The notes beneath the pieces were generated by a model. The model was not told the origin of the DNA and ran no database searches. It saw only the letters and a list, made by a program, of their open reading frames with translations. Shown here piece by piece: positions 59,819 to 64,000 of a stretch of 64,000 nucleotides of DNA. Every line of letters starts with the position of its first letter. The first letter of the stretch is position 1. Source of the stretch: Streptomyces sp. MUM 2J (GTDB taxonomy: Bacteria; Actinomycetota; Actinomycetes; Streptomycetales; Streptomycetaceae); assembly GCF_022414535.1 (NCBI RefSeq), contig NZ_JADWYM010000004.1:186001-250000 (forward strand). The letters are read 5' to 3'. Both the position numbers and the translations under genes were made by a program.

Positions 59819-60904
59819 TCAGGCCTTCTTGGTGGCCGACCGGGCCGCGTCCTTCTTCCCGCCGGAGGCCTCCGCCTCGGTATCCACCGCACCGGGGCCG
59901 GCGTCGCCGGCTCCGCCGTCCCGCTCGGCTCCGCCGTCCGTGTCGTCCTTCTCGTCCCTTTCAGACTTTTCGGCCTTCTCGGCCTCCCGGTCCGCGGGTC
60001 CGGGCTCAGCGTCGGCGGCGGAGTCGCCTTCCGTCTCGGAGGAGGCCTCGGTCCCGGAATCCGCGTCGGCGTCGCCGTCCGCGGTCTGCGCGCCCGGTTC
60101 GACCACGGCCTCACGGCCCGGCCGCTTCTTCGCCGACACCACCAGGTACAGCACCGCCAGCAGGAACACGCCCAACGCGGTCCAGTTGTTCAGGCGCAGA
60201 CCCAGGATGTGGTGCGCGTCGTCGACGCGCATGTACTCGATCCAGAAGCGGCCGGCGCAGTACGAGGCGACGTACAGCGCGAAGGCCCGGCCGTGGCCCA
60301 GGCGGAAGCGGCGGTCGGCCCAGATCACGAGCAGGGCGACGCCGACGCACCACAGCGACTCGTACAGGAAGGTCGGGTGGTAGTAGCCGGGCACCCGGCC
60401 GTCCGCGGAGGACGTGATGTGCAGCGCCCAGGGAACGTCGGTCTCGCGCCCGTACAGCTCCTGGTTGAACCAGTTGCCCCAGCGGCCGATCGCCTGCGCG
60501 AAGGCGATACCGGGCGCCACGGCGTCGGCGTAGGCGGGCATCGGGATGCCTCGGCGCCGGCAGCCGATCCAGGCGCCCAGCGCGCCGAGGGCGACCGCGC
60601 CCCAGATGCCGAGGCCGCCCTCCCACACCTTGAAGGCGTCCACCCAGTCACGGCCCTCACTGAAGTACAGCTCGTAGTCCGTGATCACGTGGTAGAGCCG
60701 GCCGCCGAGGAGGCCGAAGGGGACGGCCCAGACCGCGATGTCGGCCACCGTGCCGGCCCGCCCGCCCCGGGCGATCCAGCGCTTGTTGCCGAGCCAGACG
60801 GCAACGAAGACGCCGATGATGATGCAGAAGGCATAGCCGCGCAGCGGAACGGGGCCGAGGTAGAGGACCCCGCGCGACGGGCTGGGAATGTAGGCAAGTT
60901 CCAT
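59819..60904 (-). CDS. lgt: prolipoprotein diacylglyceryl transferase, with acidic tail
   Basis: 361 residues from ATG 60904 (MELAYIPSPSRGVLYLGPVP). Seven transmembrane helices to about residue 275. Lgt motifs: GGRLYHVITDY, VWEGGLGIWGAVALGALGAW and the signature GRWGNWFNQELYGRETDVPW, then YHPTFLYESLWCVGVALLV and RFWIEYMRVDDAHHILGL. It transfers diacylglycerol from phosphatidylglycerol to the lipobox Cys, for example of LivK. The last 85 residues form a charged Glu/Asp/Ala/Lys tail (EAEKAEKSERDEKDDTDG), much longer than in E. coli Lgt but found in other actinobacteria. Confidence 0.95.
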   Translation of the reverse strand: MELAYIPSPSRGVLYLGPVPLRGYAFCIIIGVFVAVWLGNKRWIARGGRAGTVADIAVWAVPFGLLGGRLYHVITDYELYFSEGRDWVDAFKVWEGGLGIWGAVALGALGAWIGCRRRGIPMPAYADAVAPGIAFAQAIGRWGNWFNQELYGRETDVPWALHITSSADGRVPGYYHPTFLYESLWCVGVALLVIWADRRFRLGHGRAFALYVASYCAGRFWIEYMRVDDAHHILGLRLNNWTALGVFLLAVLYLVVSAKKRPGREAVVEPGAQTADGDADADSGTEASSETEGDSAADAEPGPADREAEKAEKSERDEKDDTDGGAERDGGAGDAGPGAVDTEAEASGGKKDAARSATKKA

Positions 60905-60971
60905 GGCAAGGTCGACGCTACCGTGCCGGGCCGGACCCACGACGGGCAGCCCGGCTACGGGTGCATAACGG

Positions 60972-60990
60972 GGCGGTGAGAAACACCGCC
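60972..60990 (-). terminator. possible terminator of the DsbA-like gene
   Basis: GGCGGTG (60972-60978) and CACCGCC (60984-60990) with loop AGAAA, 46 bases after the DsbA-like stop. Short stem, moderate support. Confidence 0.5.
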
Positions 60991-61035
60991 GGGCGCCTTA
61001 CCCCCCGTTCCGTTCGTCCGCGCTCGCCACCGCTT

Positions 61036-61812
61036 TCACCCCTTCGCGGCTTCCTGCACCATCTGCTTCAGCTTCGCCGGGGTCATCGACTGGTCCTCGT
61101 AGATGTTCTTGCCGTTGAGCAGGACCGTCGGCGTGCCCTGGAAGCCACTCTTCTGGAAGGCCTGGTTGGACTTGGCTACCCAGCTGTTGTGGCGGCCGTC
61201 CTCCACGCAGGTCCGGAAGACGGGCGTGTCCAGGCCGTCGACCTTGCGGGCCAGTTCCAGCAGCGTGCTGTTCTTGGCGAAGGCGTCGTCGGTCTCCGGC
61301 GGCTGGTTCTCGTAGAGCACGTCGTGGTACGGGGTGAACTTGCCGGCGTCCTGGGCGCAGGCCGCGGCGTTGGCCGCGTTGCGGGAGCCCGTGCCGCCCA
61401 TGTTGCCGTCGATGATCGTGGCCAGGTGGTACCGCACCTTCAGCAGGCCGGAGTCGGTCAGCTCGTGAACGGTCGGGCGGTACGCCGTCTCGAAGGCCTT
61501 GCAGGCCGGACAGCGGAAGTCCTCCCAGACCGTGAGCGTGGACGGGGCGGTCTCCTTGCCCACCGGGATGGCCAGGTCGTCCTCGCCGGTCGCCCCGGAA
61601 GGCGCCACGACCGGGCTCGCGGAGTCGCTGCCGCCGTCCTTGCCGGAGTTCGCGGCGAGCACGCCGATCACCGCCGCCAGACCGAGGACGCAGACCACGG
61701 CGCCGCCCACGATCAGGCCCCGTCGTCGCTTCTCCGCGGCCTTCTGCCTCGCACGCTCCGCGGCCAGCCGCTCACGCGCGGTCCGCTTTCCCTCACGGTT
61801 CTTCTCACTCAC
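61036..61812 (-). CDS. membrane-anchored DsbA-like thioredoxin-fold protein
   Basis: 258 residues from GTG 61812 (VSEKNREGKRTARERLAAER). A basic cytoplasmic helix (about 1-33) is followed by one transmembrane segment, GLIVGGAVVCVLGLAAVIGV, and an exported domain. The redox motif CPAC lies in VWEDFRCPACKAFETAYRPT, with the cis-Pro in SGFQGTPTVLLNGKNIYED. It is the common actinobacterial DsbA/thioredoxin-4 type, oxidising or isomerising disulfides of secreted proteins. Located between trpA and lgt; a strong hairpin separates it from trpA. Confidence 0.93.
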   Translation of the reverse strand: MSEKNREGKRTARERLAAERARQKAAEKRRRGLIVGGAVVCVLGLAAVIGVLAANSGKDGGSDSASPVVAPSGATGEDDLAIPVGKETAPSTLTVWEDFRCPACKAFETAYRPTVHELTDSGLLKVRYHLATIIDGNMGGTGSRNAANAAACAQDAGKFTPYHDVLYENQPPETDDAFAKNSTLLELARKVDGLDTPVFRTCVEDGRHNSWVAKSNQAFQKSGFQGTPTVLLNGKNIYEDQSMTPAKLKQMVQEAAKG

Positions 61813-61827
61813 ACCCCGCAGAACGAA

Positions 61828-61854
61828 CCGGGGAGGCGCAGCGCGCCTCCCCGG
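61828..61854 (-). terminator. trpBA terminator
   Basis: CCGGGGAGGCGC (61828-61839) pairs perfectly with GCGCCTCCCCGG (61843-61854) around AGC, 75 bases after the trpA stop and only 16 bases before the DsbA-like GTG. Confidence 0.8.
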
Positions 61855-61928
61855 CCCCAGGTCCACCCGTACGAGTGACCGACGGTCGGGGTCCGCGTCC
61901 GGGGGCGCGACACGGACCCTGCGCGGCG

Positions 61929-62747
61929 TCACACCAGTCCGCGCACGCCCTTCGCCAGCTCGCCCGCGAGGGCGCGGACGGCGTCGAGGCCGGCCGCGTG
62001 GTCGGGGGCGTCCAGCATCCGCTTGACGAAGGCGGACCCGACGATCACGCCGTCGGCGAAGTCGGCGACCTCGGCGGCCTGGGCGCCGTCGGAGACGCCC
62101 AGGCCGACGCAGACGGGCAGGCCGGTGCCGGTGGCACGGGTGCGCCCCACCAGGTCCCGGGCCTGCGTGCCGACGGACTCCCGGGTGCCGGTGACGCCCA
62201 TCAGGGAGGCCGCGTAGACGAAGCCGCTGCCCGCCGCGGTGATCTCGGCGAGCCGCTCGTCCCTGCTGCTGGGCGCCACGACGAAGACGGTCGCGAGACC
62301 GTGCTTCTCGGCGTGCTCGCGCCACAGGGCGGACTCCTGCACCGGCAGGTCGGGCAGGATGCAGCCGGCCCCGCCGGCCTCGGCCAGCTCGGCGGTGAAA
62401 CGCTCCACGCCGTAGCGGTCGATGGGGTTCCAGTACGTCATGACGAGGACCGGCTTGCCGGTGGCCGCATGGGCCTCCGCGACCGTCCGCATGACGTCGG
62501 CGATCCGCACGCCGCCGCGCAGGGCGATGTCGTCGGCGGTCTGGATGACGGGGCCGTCGAGGACGGGGTCGCTGTGCGGCAGACCCACCTCGACGATGTC
62601 GGCACCGCCGTCGAAGACCGCCTTGACGGCCTCGATACCGCCGTCGACGGTCGGGAAGCCGGCCGGAAGGTAGGCGATGAGCGCGGAGCGGCCCTCGGCG
62701 CGGGCCGCCGCGAGGGTGTCGGTCAGCAGCTGGATCTTCCCGCTCAC
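61929..62747 (-). CDS. trpA: tryptophan synthase alpha chain
   Basis: 272 residues from GTG 62747, overlapping the trpB stop by four bases. TIM barrel with the catalytic acids in [40 protein letters not shown] and [11 protein letters not shown] follow, and the substrate phosphate site is [18 protein letters not shown] with [20 protein letters not shown]. It cleaves indole-3-glycerol phosphate to indole and glyceraldehyde 3-phosphate and channels indole to TrpB. In most relatives the barrel motif is PYSDP or PFSDP; here it is PHSDP, a mild variant also found in streptomycetes. Confidence 0.97.
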   Translation of the reverse strand: MSGKIQLLTDTLAAARAEGRSALIAYLPAGFPTVDGGIEAVKAVFDGGADIVEVGLPHSDPVLDGPVIQTADDIALRGGVRIADVMRTVAEAHAATGKPVLVMTYWNPIDRYGVERFTAELAEAGGAGCILPDLPVQESALWREHAEKHGLATVFVVAPSSRDERLAEITAAGSGFVYAASLMGVTGTRESVGTQARDLVGRTRATGTGLPVCVGLGVSDGAQAAEVADFADGVIVGSAFVKRMLDAPDHAAGLDAVRALAGELAKGVRGLV

Positions 62748-64000
62748 TTGGCGTCCCCCTCGATCTCCGCGGTGTCGGCCGCGTCGGCCGCGACCTCGGC
62801 GTCGGTGTCGTACAGGCCGAAGTAGCGCGCGGCGGTGTCCATGTCCTTGTCGCCGCGTCCGGACAGGTTGACGACGATCAGCCCGTCGGGACCCAGCTCC
62901 CGGCCCACCTCCAGGGCGCCGGCCAGCGCGTGGGCGCTCTCGATGGCCGGGATGATGCCCTCGGTCCGCGACAGCAGGCGCAGCGCCCGCATCGCGGCGT
63001 CGTCGGTGACCGCGCGGTACTCGCCGCGCCCGGAGTCCTTGAGGTAGGAGTGCTCCGGCCCGATGCCCGGGTAGTCCAGACCCGCCGAGATCGAGTACGG
63101 CTCGGTGATCTGGCCCTCGTCGTCCTGGAGGACGTACGACCGCGAGCCGTGCAGGATGCCGGGCTCGCCCGCGGTGAGGGTGGCCGCGTGCTCGCCGGTC
63201 TCGATGCCGTGGCCCGCCGGCTCGCAGCCGACGAGCCGCACGCCCTCGTCCGGGATGAAGGCGTGGAAGAGGCCGATCGCGTTGGAGCCGCCGCCGACAC
63301 AGGCGACGGCCGCGTCGGGCAGGCGCCCGGCACGCTCCAGGATCTCGCGGCGGGCCTCCACTCCGATCACCCGGTGGAAGTCGCGGACCATGGCCGGGAA
63401 CGGGTGGGGGCCGGCAACGGTACCGAAGAGGTAGTGGGTGTGGTCGACGTTGGCGACCCAGTCGCGGAAGGCCTCGTTGATAGCGTCCTTCAGGGTGCGG
63501 CTGCCCGACTTCACCGCGACGACCTCGGCGCCGAGCATGCGCATGCGGGCCACGTTGAGGGCCTGCCGCCTGGTGTCGACCTCGCCCATGTAGATCGTGC
63601 AGTCCAGGCCGAACAGGGCGCAGGCGGTGGCGGTGGCGACACCGTGCTGACCGGCGCCGGTCTCGGCGATGACCCGGGTCTTGCCCATGCGCCGGGTCAG
63701 CAGGGCCTGGCCGAGCACGTTGTTGATCTTGTGCGAGCCGGTGTGGTTGAGGTCCTCACGCTTGAGGAACACCCGGGCACCACCGGCCTGCTCGGCGAAG
63801 CGCGGCACCTCGGTGAGCGCGCTCGGGCGCCCGGTGTAGTGGACGAGCAGGTCGTCGAGTTCGCGGGCGAACTCGGGGTCGTGCTTGGCCTTGTCGTAGG
63901 CGACGGCCACCTCGTCCACGGCGGCCACGAGGGCCTCCGGGATGAACTTGCCGCCGAACGCGCCGAAGTAGCCCTCGGCACTGGGCACCCGACCCTCCGG
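62744..64000 (-). CDS. trpB: tryptophan synthase beta chain (5' end outside window)
   Basis: The frame is open to the right edge. The first visible residues, [19 protein letters not shown], precede the GTG at 63988, and streptomycete TrpB usually has about ten residues before that, so the real start lies beyond 64000. PLP Lys is in [19 protein letters not shown], the glutamate of the active site in [14 protein letters not shown], the phosphate loop in [16 protein letters not shown]-terminal region [17 protein letters not shown] is canonical. It joins indole with serine to make tryptophan. Confidence 0.97.
   Translation of the reverse strand, partial: PEGRVPSAEGYFGAFGGKFIPEALVAAVDEVAVAYDKAKHDPEFARELDDLLVHYTGRPSALTEVPRFAEQAGGARVFLKREDLNHTGSHKINNVLGQALLTRRMGKTRVIAETGAGQHGVATATACALFGLDCTIYMGEVDTRRQALNVARMRMLGAEVVAVKSGSRTLKDAINEAFRDWVANVDHTHYLFGTVAGPHPFPAMVRDFHRVIGVEARREILERAGRLPDAAVACVGGGSNAIGLFHAFIPDEGVRLVGCEPAGHGIETGEHAATLTAGEPGILHGSRSYVLQDDEGQITEPYSISAGLDYPGIGPEHSYLKDSGRGEYRAVTDDAAMRALRLLSRTEGIIPAIESAHALAGALEVGRELGPDGLIVVNLSGRGDKDMDTAARYFGLYDTDAEVAADAADTAEIEGDAK

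Overview
The window is a continuous piece of an actinomycete chromosome, almost certainly Streptomyces. Base composition is about 70% G+C or higher, third codon positions are almost always G or C, and GTG starts are common. The gene order (rpsA, polA, liv operon, pyk, gltBD, lgt, trpBA) matches the well-conserved central arm of Streptomyces chromosomes as I remember it. There is no phage, transposase, integrase or CRISPR array.

Layout. 1-2.7 kb: a Scr1-type helix-turn-helix regulator, an RsbW-like ATPase and two small lineage-specific genes. 2.7-4.0 kb: no convincing gene. 4-8.1 kb: an FUSC transporter, a wrecked prolyl aminopeptidase, uracil-DNA glycosylase UdgB and an S4 RNA-binding protein. 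8.2-12.3 kb: gene fragments, an acyltransferase-domain protein, a TPR protein, coaE and a PAC2 protein. 12.5-18 kb: rpsA with a clear promoter and terminator, a methyltransferase, and the helicase hrpB preceded by an 18-bp-periodic array that contains a DnaA box. 18-21.6 kb: a secreted lytic transglycosylase, a shattered DUF4184 gene and a hypothetical. 21.8-27.7 kb: polA, an FdhF/YdeP oxidoreductase and a PaaI-type thioesterase. 28.8-34.7 kb: the livKHMGF branched-chain amino acid ABC transporter. 34.7-40 kb: an ANTAR response regulator, a tRNA with anticodon CAA, a deleted tRNA-adjacent regulator, pyruvate kinase, a SIMPL pseudogene and a Tat-exported 5'-nucleotidase. 40-44.6 kb: a desA-desB-like pair without desC/desD, and a decayed ARPP-type locus. 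44.9-51.8 kb: pepN, an orphan response regulator, chorismate mutase, an HExxH protease, a VWA protein, a rhomboid remnant and a GH46 chitosanase. 52-64 kb: gltBD, a VIT1 transporter, lgt, a membrane-anchored DsbA-like protein and trpBA (trpB runs off the right edge).

The core genes form familiar modules. LivKHMGF imports branched-chain amino acids. GltBD makes glutamate, and a good GlnR-like site lies upstream. Pyk, chorismate mutase and TrpBA connect glycolysis to aromatic amino acids. CoaE makes CoA, and RpsA, PolA, UdgB and HrpB serve translation, replication and repair.

The most unusual property of the window is the density of dead genes between intact housekeeping genes. At least seven accessory genes (prolyl aminopeptidase, methyltransferase, DUF4184, tRNA-linked LAGLIDADG-like regulator, SIMPL, ARPP-type, rhomboid) carry frameshifts, truncations or internal deletions, while every core gene is intact. 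This argues for real lineage-specific decay and not sequencing error. I did not find a complete undescribed multi-gene system. The strongest leads are the DnaA-box array at hrpB, the short-variable-arm tRNA(CAA) with its decayed LAGLIDADG-like neighbour, and the GlnR and iron-box candidates at gltB and VIT1.
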